A stretch of DNA of 64,000 bases from Caprella mutica (taxonomy: Eukaryota; Arthropoda; Malacostraca; Amphipoda; Caprellidae), in the NCBI GenBank assembly GCA_947561585.1, contig CANNZV010002521.1:62001-126000 (forward strand), in the 5' to 3' direction. This document shows positions 21,802 through 32,447 of this stretch, piece by piece. Every line of letters begins with the position of its first letter. Positions within the stretch are counted from its first letter, which is position 1. The position numbers and the translations under genes are program-made. The notes under the pieces were generated by a model. The model worked only from the letters and a program-made list of their open reading frames with translations, was not told the origin of the DNA and ran no database searches.

Positions 21802-21948
21802 ATGTCAAACCCTCTGAACAGTTGTTCCCCCAAAGTTTATATAGTGACAGAAAATGAGATAATACTCAAAGATAAAGGGGATGATAGTGAGAAGTCAAAG
21901 CCAAGTAATTTGGAACAGATAGAGCTGGCTGCTAATGTTGGTAAAAAG
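21802..21948 (+). CDS. F-box gene coding exon 1
   Basis: The exon starts with MSNPLNSC. The ATG lies two bases after a strong acceptor (ttccttcag, ending 21799) and the exon ends aaaaag before gtaggt. It encodes 49 residues in phase 0, mostly charged. The frame is also open for 12 codons upstream, but the acceptor makes the ATG at 21802 the likely start. Confidence 0.77.
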
Positions 21949-24900
21949 GTAGGTTATTTTGATAGATGATGTTTTCATTAAGGGAACTTCTTCAAAAATA
22001 TTAATGATGTTCTCCATTTACTAAGAAATTGTTTGAAACTAATATATTTTTATCTTTTGATATGAAATGAATCCTGATATCTTTATATTGATATAGCAAA
22101 CGGTTTTCAAATGTCTTTCATTTCAGAGAAAGTTGACTGATGTCTTGAAGGAAAATGAAGATGAAGAATTGGTGGATGTTGACAGGTGAGTTAGTGCAGC
22201 TAGTACAGGCATCTCCCGCTTTAGTTTCCAAATCACAACTCAGTTTAGCTACCAAACGGTAAATAGAGCGAATAAAAGTAACAAGAAATTTATAATTGTC
22301 ACTCCTCGTATATATATAAATTATTTTCTATGAGGTATAGAAAGAAAATTTGTTTTAGAGTTATTAGGGTACTACGTATATAAGCATATTAATAATAATA
22401 TACAGTCTTTCATTGTTTGTGACTGTGATGAAAGAGTTTAAAGTCATGCATTTATTAAATGTTTTAAAATCCATCCATAGCTTAACTCTCACTCATTATA
22501 AGTGAGTAATTAATAGATACTTAGATTTCTATAATTATTTTGCTATATTCAACAAACCGCAGTTTTATGCTCTATGAAATGTTTTTGGTAGTAGGGTACT
22601 AAGTTCCAAGTTATTGGTTGGTTCTACAATTTCGGACACGTCAGAAAAGAAAATATTATTTAAATTCTATTCTAATTGGTATCATGGATACCAATTGAAA
22701 TAAAAGTTAAATGATGATTTATTTATGTTTTATGTGTTAAAAAATTTGAAACCGTGCGATAACACGGAATTAACCCTAAAATAGAACATGTTGAATTTCT
22801 GAACCAATTGCTTTCAAGGGGACCGCCCCCAAAATTTTGAAAAAAATTTATTATTGAAGTTATGGTTCTGAAACTTTGCATGTATATATAAAATTGAATT
22901 ATCTATCGTTTTTGTTTCTTGACATTTTTTCGATTAGACCCATAGAAAACGAGTTATTCGAATTTCGAACAAATTTCGAACCATTTTCAAAAACCTAAGT
23001 TTTTTTTTTTTTTTGGTTGAAGCTACAGCATTGCGGTTTTTTGCATTCGATTCTCCATACTGATATCTACAATATGATCTTCTTCGATTTTTGATTTTCG
23101 AATGGGTTTTCTAAATTTCGACTTTTTCATAAAAAGTAAACCAAAAATTTTGAAAAAAAAAATTTGTCGGAAAAAATGTTCTACAACAAATTCGAAAATC
23201 AAAAATCGAAGAAAATCATATTGTAGATATCATTATGGAGTATCGAATGCAAAAAACCGCAATGCTCTAGCTTCAACCAAAATCCAGAACCTTAGGTTTG
23301 AATTACAATATTTGTAGATCTCAGAATTAGTTGGAATTTCCTTTCAAAGTTTGATGATCTGACACGCAGCTTCCATCCGCTTCGAAGGTTTAGGGATAAC
23401 TGAACAATCTCTCTTTGCATTCATTGGTGTGGGCGTGCTATAGGGGTAGGTTAGATACCAGATATAGCGAGATAATTAATTATTACGAATTATAATTGGC
23501 TGAGAGATGGTTTTTAGAGTACATATTGATTCCCTACCCCCGGCCCACTTTTCCCTTTCTCCCCCTCTCCCCAGGGGGTTAGAGTTATACGATACGTCTG
23601 GTATTTTGCACTCACTATAAAAAGGTTATAAAGCAACTATTTACACAATAAAAAAAAAGATAAAATTACGATATTTCTTCGGGGGGCGGTCCCCTTAATA
23701 ACCTCATCTGGATTATAAGTTTGATGTTTTTTAATTACCGTGAAATAATCACAGAAAATTGTCTCTGTTTTCTATGTTTACGAACGGTTCCTATTTTGAA
23801 TCATACTCGAAATAAGGACCGCTTTTACTAAAGTGAGTTGTACTTAAAGCGAGGCCTGCCTGTATATCTATTATAAGCATTAAAGTTGTAATCAAACAAT
23901 ATGGAATACTATAATAATTGCCTACTTTTAATTCTTTGTTATATATAAAACAATCTAGAAATGTAAATTTCTATAAAAGAACCATGGTCTATACCTAGAT
24001 GGGTAGTAGATAACAATTTTGTTTACAGTGCTGTTGGCATTTCTTTTTCTATATTGTGTCCAATTCAATCTATTGACTATTTCAGGAACAGAAGGAAGAA
24101 CTTCAAACATAGCCCAGATGAAGAGGGACCAGGTTACAATTTGAGAAGCCGTAAAGTGAAAGTCTACGACAAGCAAGTGAAACAGGTAAGTAATTGGAGA
24201 ATTAACCCTACAACGTGCAACTATGCGTTACGACGGGCAGCACGGGTCAATTTGAGCCCCGCCTTCTTAAAATGTTTATAACTTCTAATAGAGCAAAGAA
24301 TTTTATCTATATACTCTCATACACCTACTATGAAAAATTGAGAACACATATAATTAAGTTATTCATACACTGACCAGCTTAGAACAATATAATAATGATA
24401 TAACAAAATTATAGCCGTCACTGAAGATTGTACGAGAACATACGACAACAGTGTCATGCGGTACCACAGAGTCGGAACAAGAGAGCGCGCAAAGCACAGA
24501 GCCACTCACAATGGACACATAGTCTGCACTGACTGAACCAGCAGTGGACCAGCACTGGTGTCAGTTGCGGCAGCGGTGTCTGACGTACGATCGTTTTTGT
24601 TAAATTACTAATTATACATAGTTTATTGCTATAATAATTATAGTCTAATACTTTCAGTACATCATATACAATAAGTTAAGAAAACTCATTTGATGACAAA
24701 CATCAAATCACACAATATCAGAAGTTATTGAACTTTTTTGTTGGGCGGGGTTCATATTGCCCGTGTTGCACGTTGTAGGGTTAAAGTCTACAACAAGCAA
24801 GTGAAACAGGTAAGTAACTGGAGAATTAAAGTCGACAACAAGCAAGTGAAACAGGTAAGTAACTGGAGAATTAAAGTCGACAACAAGCAAGTGAAACAGG

Positions 24901-27900
24901 TAAGTAACTGGAGAATTAAAGTCTACAACAAGCAAGTGAAACAGGTAAGTAACTGGAGAATTAAAGTCGACAACAAGCAAGTGAAACAGGTAAGTAACTG
25001 GAGAATTAAAGTCTACAACAAGCAAGTGAAACAGGTAAGTAACTGGAGAATTAAAGTCGACAACAAGCAAGTGAAACAGGTAAGTAACTGGAGAATTAAA
25101 GTCGACAACAAGCAAGTGAAACAGGTAAGTAACTGGAGAATTAAAGTCTACAACAAGCAAGTGAAACAGGTAAGAAACTGACAGACAGTAGGTAGCTACA
25201 GTTAAACAATAGTGTCTTTGGGATGATTTCTGTAGAATTTGTAATTTCCATGGAGAAACTTTTCTGAAATGAAATGTAGAGCGATGACAAAACTATCTAT
25301 TTTTCTTTTCAAGCTTTCAATTTATTCAAAAATAATACACAGGAAACATAATTTTAACTTAAAGATGAATAACTTACATTCAATAATCTCCTATCTAGGA
25401 TAAAGATGTATCTATAATTACCATTTCATAACCTTATCAAATAGCTAAAATGTAAATTAAAATCACTAATATATAATCATTTTGAAATAAAAATTCAGTA
25501 GAAGCCCCATATGAATTAAATTTGTACTTTTGGTCATAGCTACGTAAAATCAGATTCCTATGTCCTCAAATAAGAATGAAATTTTGAAATATTATTCAGA
25601 AATTTGATGATTTTGGTAGAAAGAATGGGCTATATTTAGGGTGAGATAAATCAGAGAAAAGAACTCTCACCTTTAGCTATTTCTGTGTTTCGTTTATGTA
25701 GACATGTGAATTGGTAAATAACATTGGAAAATGCAACAAGTAGAGTGGTATAATAATTAATTAAATAATTAAACATACTGCTAATAGAAATAAAGAAATC
25801 CAAAATGCAGTTAGTGTTGATTATAGGAGTTAAAAGTGCCTTTAGTTTAATTATAACTTATTTTATTTAATTGCTTATTTATTTGAGGAATTGGAACTCA
25901 TTGATTGAAATATATAGCAAATTAAAGATAGCAAATTAATGTTTGAGGTCATTGATAATTTAACCTAAATACTCTAACCTAGTTTAAACCATTGGTTGGC
26001 ACACGAAGTGTTAGCTGGTTCTGGGTTCTGAGCCTCCAAATAGTGAACTCAATTTTCAAAATTTTGGTGCAAACATTTGTCTGCAAACCTCCGAATGTTT
26101 TAAAAATAGAAAAGCGAACCTTAACTTCGATACCTTCCGTTTATAGTCAAAGCAAAATTTTACACACTCAGAATCTAAATTTAAAGCTTTCTGATTAAAA
26201 AAGTGTTTTTCAAATTATCTACATTAGCTATTTAGTGAACAAAATATTGGTAGATAAAAACATTATCAATACAATTTGAAACAATTTATTTGTGAAAAAG
26301 TGTGAGACTGTATATAGTGATAGACCGACGAGCAGTTGCAGCAGTACACGTTCAGAATGTAAATTGAACAAGTACAGTTTTAGTATGAAACGTACAACAC
26401 CAGTTAATTTAATGTTATCTTGCAATCTCCTTTTAATTGATTAAAAAGAAACTAAATCTTTAATCAAAAAGCTATACCTATTAAAAGCTAGGAGCTATAT
26501 TGATTCAATTAGAAGGTATAGCTGCATGAGAAAAGAGTGATAAATCTATCTTAAAAAGAACTAAATTGGCAACACTGACTAGATCGGAAAATGTAGATAG
26601 AGATATATCAGAAGTGCATCACCACAAGTTTGGTCGTCTTCGTTTTTCAAATTTCTCCTGGGATCTAGTGGTTCGGATTAAAAAATGACGTTATGACACA
26701 CGTAAGTCCGAATCTTTATTGACATTGTCCTAATCTGAATTTCTGAGCCCATTGTCTGTCTGAGCGGATCCATGGACCATAAAAAAGCGTTACAATATTG
26801 CATCTGATGAATCGCAACCTTGCTAAGTTGATCCACTCCACATCAATGATCATTCCCTTTGACGATAGACCTACAGGAAGCCATTACTTTAATTGATGTA
26901 CCATCAAGTACGTACAATGGTACATATTTTGCACATTAATATTGGTAGTAGATTTATCATTTGCATTTAAAGGAATTGATAAATGATATATATTTTTTTA
27001 CATGTGAAAATAATTCACAAACACAAAATTAAGTTGTTTCGCTTAGTAATAATAAGTAGCCAATTCAATAAATCATAATGGCTACCCAACTTATTAAAAT
27101 AAGGGAAGTAAATATGGTTGCACACATTCTTACCAGTGTCTCTAGACAAACGTGTAAAAGATATATAGAAAACTGATCTAGATGAAAAGAGCGACAGACA
27201 CAGTCACGGCTAAACATTTTAAATTTTCTTTGGAAGAAATTGGAGCACCGTTTCTCTCCTGTGCACCAGTACTGCTCTCAGTGCCAAAAGAGCACTGAGT
27301 GCTGCCTTTGCCCACCCCTGGTGGGTGTAAGAAAGCGAGTGAAACAATATGAATGGGTGGAGCGAGGTGCACACCCAACATCTGCATTTTTTTGAAGTAT
27401 GGAAAATATGCATAAAATTTCTCAATAACACCCTTGTATAAGGTGGTCGCAAGATTTTCATATATCATAAAAGGATATTATTCTTAATTTCTCTCAATAC
27501 GATTCACTTCACTTGAATAAAGACATTCATCGCTTGATATTTCATTTGTGGGTTATATTTTATCCATGTTGAACCACAGTGATGTGTACCTCTTCATTTG
27601 TACATATTTTGTATGTGGACATCAATAATGGTTAGAATGTTCCATGTTTGAGAGTGTGGCAGTTAGGGTAGAAACTTAGTGTTCAATTATTAACTCATTC
27701 ACTTAAGTATATACAACCGTAATTGTAGTTAATTAATCCTTCCTCTTTCGCAGGCTAGTGTGATGGATTCTCTGCCAAACGAAATGATTCTCCAGATCTT
27801 CGGTTACTTCGATAAACTCGGAGACAGAGCTGTTTTATCTCAAGTTTCGAGACGCTTCAATAGTCTCAGTAAGGTCAAAACATGGAGGAAAAAGGTCAAC

Positions 27901-30900
27901 ATCACGGTAAGGCTCTAAAATCAACTAAATTCAGTATAGTATGTTTTATCAAACATCATATTCAGATAATAATGTTTATGCAGAAGAATACTTTCCTACC
28001 ATTCAACTGGTAGCTACTTTTGTTGAAGTTTAGAAAGATAGAAAGTCCTATACGTCACTTTTTCAAATGTTTGTTTACCCACCATCATTGCCGAATATCT
28101 TGTGATACAGTCCTAAAATTAAATTCTGGATTTTTTTTTGTAATTCAAAGTAAATTTTGAATTGTATTACATATTAGGCAATTAATTTTAAACATAGGCT
28201 AAAGAAAGAACAGTGGTTGTTAGAAGTTCATTTTAAGTGATTAACAGAGTGAACAAGAATACTGAATGTATTCTCTACGACAACCTTAACACAACACTGA
28301 TTCTAGATTGTTCAAACAAGTTTTATATAAAAGCTAATTAGGAAACATTTCAAGAACCAGCATATGGTAAACATAAGACAATAATGCTGACGTGTTAAGC
28401 ACAGTAGCTAAAGACACAAACATAAATATATAACTGAGTGAGACTAATAATATAACAAATCTCTTTAAACGAGTTATACAGATATCATTCACATCAACTT
28501 AATTAGTTTGGTAAATCTATCAGCATGTAGTGGCTTGGTAAACACATCAGCCAACATTCCTTCAATAGCACGGTATTTAAGTTCAATTTCATTTGAGGAC
28601 ACCAAGTTTCAGAAGTTCAGAACATAATGATAATTGATATCACTATGTAATGTTCTTTGATGATTTTAAAGATTTTTAGCAAGACCTATAGCAGACTGCT
28701 TATCCTTAAAGAAAACAACAGAATTCTTATTAGGTAACTTAAGATCTAACAATAACTTATTTAGAAATACTGCCTCTTGAGCAGAGCCAGAAAGAGATAC
28801 ATATTCAGCCTCTGGGCTACATAAGTCCGTTTAACAGACCGCCATGAAATGATAGAATGATTTAACTTGAAAAAGTATCCTGATGTACTTTTTCTATCAT
28901 TTCTGTCATCAGCCCAGGCTTGTCAGAATAACCTACTAATTCTGACTCATCATTTCCATACAAAATTTCATCAGATATCGGAAAATTCATTTAACAGGCG
29001 TCCAGTGTTTACATTACATTACTAATAGCTTATGTAATGATGTAGGGTCTAGTCTTGGTAGATAAGTATAGTAATAAGCCTACTGCAGATTGGTACCTAT
29101 TCGCATCAACCAATTCACATTCATCTGAAGTTTGTTGCAGATAGGAGCTAACATCAGCTAGTGTGGAGTAGTACAGGGTGGGGCGTAAGTTTGGAAGCAA
29201 ATGAAAGTGCATATTATAATCCAACCAAAAATATATTTAATAATTTACAGTTATGTATTATTACATAAGGGTTTTAAGAATTCAAAAATCATAAATTTAT
29301 TCAAAATGTCCCCCCTTGTTTTTAATAACAGCCTCAAATCTCCTCCGAACTCCTCCTACTGCGGCACGCAACTGTTCTTGTGAAATTTCATTCCAAGATC
29401 TCTGGAGCGAATGCTTTAAATCATCCACACTGCGATGGAATTTACCACAGGCCTTTGATTCAAGAATGGACCATACCGAAAAGTCCATAGGATTTACATC
29501 TGGGGAGCAGGGAGGCCACATTTCTTTGGACCAAAACCGTGGAAGATGGTCATGGCACCAGTTTTGAGTGACATTTGCAGTATGTGAAGTGCGCCGTCTT
29601 GCTGAAATGTCCATAGAGTGTCATTACCGAAGTGATCCTTAGCTGACTCCAACATTGGCGTCAAAATATTCTCAATATAACATTTAGCATTGATTTTGGC
29701 GCCTTGTTCCACAAAAATTAAAGGAGATCTCCAAGTTTCTGAAACGGCGGCCCAGACCATTACTGAAGCAGGTTTCATGGTTCTGTGGACAGTTTTTTGG
29801 TTGTATGGGATGTCTTTTGCACTTTTACCAATTATTCTGTCATTCGTCCGGTTGTGAGCCATTTCCACTGTGAAAATTTTTTCGTCAGACCAAACAATTT
29901 CACCAGCCGTGCCAGACTTCAATTCTCTCAGAAGTGCTTTGCTTCTCTCCAATCTCTTTTTCTTTACAGCTTCTGACAGAGTCTGTCTCTTTTGGAGGGT
30001 GAAAGAGGACATCTTTAGGTCTTCTTTGACAACTCTTCTCAATGTTCTGGGACTCACATTAGCTGTTTTGGCTAACAATCGTATTGACCTTTTCGGGTTC
30101 CTCCTGATCTTCTCTCAGGCACATTTTATCAGTTGTTTGGTGCGTTGTGAGCGTGGTCTACCACTTCTTGGACGATCAGTCAAGTCTCTTCTCTCATTAA
30201 AACGCTTCACACACTTCCAAACAGTCGATCTCGCTATTGAAAGATTCTTTGAAATGACGGAATCTGACTTCCCGGCACGGTGTAGAGCAATAATGGCTTC
30301 TCTTTTGTCTGACATTTTTGAATTGACTAAATTTTTGTAAAAAATAACACTGCCAGGTCATAATGTAGTGTCTCTACTATAGTTCAAACCCTATCACCTA
30401 CTTAGGAACTTATTTTTAAGAATTATATTAATGTTTGAAAAATTGCTTCCAAACTTACGCCCCACCCTGTAGGTATTCTCTAAATAAGCGGTACTGAGAA
30501 TAGGGTTGCAGTGATGTGACTCATTGTAAATTATTGCACAGTAACCTGGGTAGTAGAGTGAAATATATTATAGCAACTATGAAACCTATTCATATGAATG
30601 TATGTTCAAATTTAAATGTTTAAATTTATTTTTGAATAAGATTAAATTTACGAAATATAGTTTTATTCCAAAAACTTTGATACAATTTGATAAATTTATC
30701 TAATCTTTGGTTTATATTTTCTTATTTCAGTTTGACGATATTAAGAAGCATCATCTGTACGAATTGGAAAACAATACTCTCTTGCAAGAAGCTGATATGT
30801 CTATAAACTTGGAATCTATCATCATAGATGAATTGGAATGTTCCACCACAAGGGAAGAAGATTTGAAAATAAAAATAGAAAATTTGCTCCCATACATGCT

Positions 30901-31702
30901 CTGTGATATTTTCCAAAAATGTTTAAAGCTAAGTTTAGTTGAATGCCAAATCAACAAAATTGACGAGATAATGTTTGCGGCTGAAGATGGAAGATTTATC
31001 CTAAACAATTTCGATGATAGACCAAGATTGAAATATTTTGATCAAATGGTGAACCGTTTCCCTGGGAAATTTCGTTATATATCTCACTTTGGTCCGCAAA
31101 CTCTGCTATCAGCATGCATTGATCGTTCAAGTGATGTATTAGAAGAACTGGAATGTTCAGATCTCACTCTGAATGCAGAGTTTTTATCTATACTCAAGAA
31201 ATGCAAGAACCTAAAAGATATCGAAGTAGAGGATTCATTCACCGTGGAACCGGGAATCGAACTTACGGATCTTCCGAAATTGAATCTTGGATCCCTAAAG
31301 CTAGCACCAAGATGTAAGATGCAGAATATCTTCCATATTCATCCGAACCTACTGGATATGTTCATGTCAGATTCTTTAAAGTATCTGTGGATCATGGATA
31401 ACGTTTTGGCTGATTACGAGACACAAGTTCTGACTAAATGTAAGAACATTGAATTACTTGGTATCGGAGTGGGAAGTGATTATCCTCTTTCAGATGAAGA
31501 AGCAGTTAAGTTCTATAAGAATATTCTGACTCTCTTCAAACAATCCACCACGTTGACTGCAATATACGTAGAAGATATCAGAGAAAGTTTCCGTGATAAA
31601 TTTAATGCGGAACTACTTCCGCTAATCAAACAATATGGGTTTGAAGAACATTCCGAATATTTCAATTCTTATTGGAATTCACTAATTAAGAAAACCTCAT
31701 AA
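21802..31702 (+). CDS. F-box protein gene, five coding exons (about 476 aa)
   Basis: The spliced model joins 21802-21948, 22127-22185, 24086-24185, 27754-27906 and 30731-31702. All introns are GT-AG and phases are consistent (0, 2, 0, 0). Residues 1-102 are acidic/lysine-rich and probably disordered. Residues ~106-150 are an F-box (LPNEMILQIF ... SRRFNSL ... W). The remaining 323 residues contain leucine-rich motifs such as LEELECSDLTL and CKNLKDIEV. F-box proteins normally link a substrate to Skp1 in an SCF ubiquitin ligase; the substrate here is unknown. An AATAAA signal lies at 31734-31739. The upstream end is uncertain because a 5' untranslated exon is likely. This is the only gene in the window that looks like a functional host gene. 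Confidence 0.87.
22127..22185 (+). CDS. F-box gene coding exon 2
   Basis: The acceptor is tttcag (ends 22126) and the donor gtgagt starts at 22186. The 59-nt exon encodes 19 residues (RKLTDVLKENEDEELVDVD) plus two bases of an arginine codon completed by exon 3. The phase match on both sides supports it. Confidence 0.77.
22669..22696. repeat. short palindrome related to the giant foldback arms
   Basis: The core attggtatcatggataccaat is a perfect inverted repeat around atg. It shares attctaattggtatc with the hairpin inside the arms at 36106-36155 and 60120-60168. Confidence 0.6.
22816..23696. mobile_element. nested MITE with aaggggaccgccccc ends and a long internal hairpin
   Basis: The 15-bp perfect terminal inverted repeats are aaggggaccgccccc (22816-22830) and its complement (23682-23696). 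The flanks tcaa / ttaa could be an eroded TTAA target duplication, which is inference. The centre holds 89-bp inverted arms at 23015-23103 and 23190-23278 with about five mismatches and an 86-bp loop. An ORF at 23102-23317 crosses the hairpin and is not credible as a gene. Confidence 0.75.
24086..24185 (+). CDS. F-box gene coding exon 3
   Basis: The acceptor is ctatttcag (ends 24085) and the donor gtaagt starts at 24186. The exon completes an arginine codon and adds 33 residues, ending KVYDKQVKQ. The last 27 nt plus the first 18 intronic nt are the founder of the 45-bp array found 600 bp downstream. The exon sequence (NRRKNFK, NLRSRKVK) is very basic. Confidence 0.8.
24202..24784. mobile_element. 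piggyBac-type MITE with TTAA target duplication
   Basis: The element (24206-24780, 575 bp) has perfect 16-bp terminal inverted repeats, ccctacaacgtgcaac. A second, imperfect subterminal pair follows (acgggtcaatttgagccccgcc-like, longer than shown here). TTAA flanks both sides (24202-24205, 24781-24784). TTAA duplication and CCC ends are hallmarks of the piggyBac superfamily. There is no transposase. It lies 17 bp downstream of the exon 3 donor, inside what was the first unit boundary of the 45-bp array. Confidence 0.9.
24783..25185 (+). repeat. 45-bp minisatellite made of exon end plus splice donor (9 units)
   Basis: Each unit contains 27 nt matching the 3' end of exon 3 (aaagtctacaacaagcaagt then gaaacag) followed by gtaagtaactggagaatt, the first 18 nt of intron 3. 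Units begin at 24783 and then every 45 bp. They vary mainly at tac/gac. The last unit has gtaagaaactg. Because 45 is a multiple of three, read-through stays open (KVYNKQVKQVSNWRI). Counting exon 3 there are ten copies, the first separated from the rest by the piggyBac-type MITE. Confidence 0.95.
25186..27753. other. rest of F-box gene intron 3, no gene seen
   Basis: This is AT-rich sequence ending in the acceptor ttcctctttcgcag at 27753. Short ORFs (68, 65, 96 and 80 codons) overlap one another in different frames without domains. No terminal inverted repeats were recognised. Confidence 0.5.
27754..27906 (+). CDS. F-box gene coding exon 4 (F-box domain)
   Basis: The acceptor ctttcgcag and donor gtaagg enclose exactly 51 codons in phase 0. 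The exon encodes almost the whole F-box: SLPNEMILQIFGYF, then LSQVSRRFNSL and the conserved W of WRKK. The F-box binds Skp1 in SCF ubiquitin ligases. An internal ATG at 27763 could also serve as a start if the upstream exons were absent. Confidence 0.9.
28218..28457 (-). repeat. LTR of the antisense copia relict
   Basis: On the plus strand it starts tgttagaag and ends ataatataaca, giving TGTTA...TAACA ends. It adjoins the end of the pol remnant in the expected order. It differs in sequence from the LTR at 7449-7787, so this is a different subfamily. Confidence 0.65.
28218..29171 (-). mobile_element. copia relict (3' end of pol plus LTR), antisense
   Basis: Reading the minus strand, the RNase H-proximal region is recognisable as TSDECELVDANRYQSAVG followed by LLYLSTKTRP (29030-29140). 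Further on are LADVF-type remnants and the terminal DRFTKL, after which a TG...CA LTR of about 240 bp follows (28218-28457). The wording is close to the copia element at 5584-7431, so both belong to related families. Many stops and frameshifts are present. The 5' part stops at the mariner-type element, and I could not recognise its continuation beyond 30471. Confidence 0.8.
29172..30471 (-). mobile_element. DD37D mariner-type (maT-like) DNA transposon
   Basis: The element spans 29174-30469 (1296 bp). It has perfect 27-bp terminal inverted repeats beginning CAGGGTGGGGCGTAAGTTTG and a TA duplication (29172-29173, 30470-30471). The single transposase gene lies on the minus strand. It sits in F-box intron 4 next to the copia relict. 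Confidence 0.95.
29297..30315 (-). pseudogene. mariner-type transposase with one nonsense codon and one frameshift
   Basis: The start is the ATG at 30315. Residues 1-66 form a helix-turn-helix DNA-binding region (SIARSTVWKCVKRF) with a basic GRPRS motif. An in-frame TGA at 30115-30117 follows, after which the same frame continues through a second HTH (ISPRTLRR-like), the first catalytic Asp in WSDEKIF, and the second in QQDGA. About 3-10 nt later the frame shifts by one. The third Asp is in NPMDFSVWS, 37 residues after the second, which gives the DD37D signature of maT-type elements. The ending reaches 29297. The two lesions inactivate it, but the family is clear. The intact length would be about 340 residues, normal for mariners. 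Confidence 0.92.
30731..31702 (+). CDS. F-box gene coding exon 5 (leucine-rich C-terminal region)
   Basis: This is the terminal exon: 323 codons and a TAA at 31700-31702. The acceptor is ttcttatttcag. It begins FDDIKKHHLYELE. Repeated leucine-rich segments (LEELECSDLTLNAEFLSIL, CKNLKDIEV, LPKLNLGSLKL, CKNIELLGIG) suggest a solenoid of irregular LRRs, as in many F-box/LRR substrate receptors. The end is KKTS. I do not recognise a specific orthologue. Confidence 0.85.
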   Translation, partial: FDDIKKHHLYELENNTLLQEADMSINLESIIIDELECSTTREEDLKIKIENLLPYMLCDIFQKCLKLSLVECQINKIDEIMFAAEDGRFILNNFDDRPRLKYFDQMVNRFPGKFRYISHFGPQTLLSACIDRSSDVLEELECSDLTLNAEFLSILKKCKNLKDIEVEDSFTVEPGIELTDLPKLNLGSLKLAPRCKMQNIFHIHPNLLDMFMSDSLKYLWIMDNVLADYETQVLTKCKNIELLGIGVGSDYPLSDEEAVKFYKNILTLFKQSTTLTAIYVEDIRESFRDKFNAELLPLIKQYGFEEHSEYFNSYWNSLIKKTS

Positions 31703-31733
31703 TGTTGCACGATATTTGCCATGTTGATCTATT

Positions 31734-31739
31734 AATAAA
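31734..31739 (+). terminator. polyadenylation signal of the F-box gene
   Basis: An AATAAA lies 32 nt after the stop codon, followed by AT-rich sequence. Position and context fit a cleavage/polyadenylation signal. Confidence 0.7.
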
Positions 31740-32145
31740 ACTATTTAAAACGTCAATGTTTATTTTATTTTATTATCCTAAGAACTGAAAGTTGCACTAT
31801 TTTGACCAGATACTCCTATAGAATTCCACAAATCATGAAGTGTCATTATTTTGAATTGGAAATAATAATGTTTCAATTATTTAAAATTATTACAGACGAT
31901 AATTTCGTAATTAAGTTTACGATAACACATTCAACTCCCAATGTTATACAGAAATTAAAAATTTTACATATAAGTTAATTGTTTTTAATATCGACAATAT
32001 ACTGAACGTTAAATAATTGTGCTTTTTGTGATTGGGAACTGGTCGATTTGATGGAAAATAATTAATTTAAAAGAAGCCATGTTATGTTAATTGTTTTGGT
32101 ATAGAGCCGTGATTTAGTTTGTTGTACTACACACTCCAGACGTAG
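31740..32145. other. intergenic AT-rich DNA, nothing recognised
   Basis: No ORF or repeat with recognisable features was seen. Confidence 0.5.
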
Positions 32146-32447
32146 ACCATTCACCAACGCATGTCCCCAAGGCTCTGTTCTGTCTCCATCACACTCTTAA
32201 TCAAAAATCCAAGCCTGTCCCTATCACTCTTCAACATGTTCATTGTTCATGCATGACATCTCCTAAAACACGCGTCAGGATCTTCTCATATGCTGATGAC
32301 GTCACTATCCTTTCGCAGCACCCAGACTTCCGTATAGCAGTTCAAAATGTGCAGCTATACATTCACCAGTTTGAGGGTTGACTCTTAACCAACAGGATGA
32401 CGGTGGCGCCAGACCCAGTCAATTCCTCCATGACACTAATGACTTGA
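32146..32447 (+). pseudogene. LINE reverse transcriptase fragment, left part
   Basis: Readable RT words are CPQGSVLSPS (block B) and, in another frame, RIFSYADDVTIL (the catalytic Asp pair) followed by LLTNRMTVAP. This is a different LINE family from the one at 10.8-16.6 kb. It has frameshifts and stops and breaks off near 32447. Confidence 0.8.

Larger units (their letters stand above)
22206..23862. mobile_element. Tigger/pogo-like non-autonomous element, TA-flanked
   Basis: The left end is caggcatctcccgctttagt and the right end, on the other strand, caggcaggcctcgctttaag. Both then contain acaactca-type words. The ends resemble the CAGGCA...CTCG.TTTA termini of Tigger elements (established knowledge). 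TA is present on both sides (22204-22205, 23863-23864). No transposase frame is present. It is interrupted by the element at 22816-23696. Confidence 0.75.
22186..24085 (+). other. F-box gene intron 2 (1.9 kb)
   Basis: This intron is bounded by gtgagt and ctatttcag. Almost all of it is transposon-derived: a Tigger-like element holding a second element with a long hairpin. Confidence 0.75.
27907..30730 (+). other. F-box gene intron 4 (2.8 kb), filled with transposons
   Basis: The donor is gtaagg and the acceptor ttttcttatttcag. It contains a minus-strand copia relict next to a mariner-type transposon. Both lie antisense to the host gene. Confidence 0.8.

Noticed and set aside
24738..25181. 147-codon plus-strand and 150-codon minus-strand ORFs
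   Set aside because: Both are products of the 45-bp tandem array. The plus-strand ORF has no independent start or acceptor because it begins within the piggyBac-type MITE.
27178..27468. Two overlapping minus-strand ORFs (96 and 80 codons) in intron 3
   Set aside because: They overlap in different frames with no recognisable motif or splice context.
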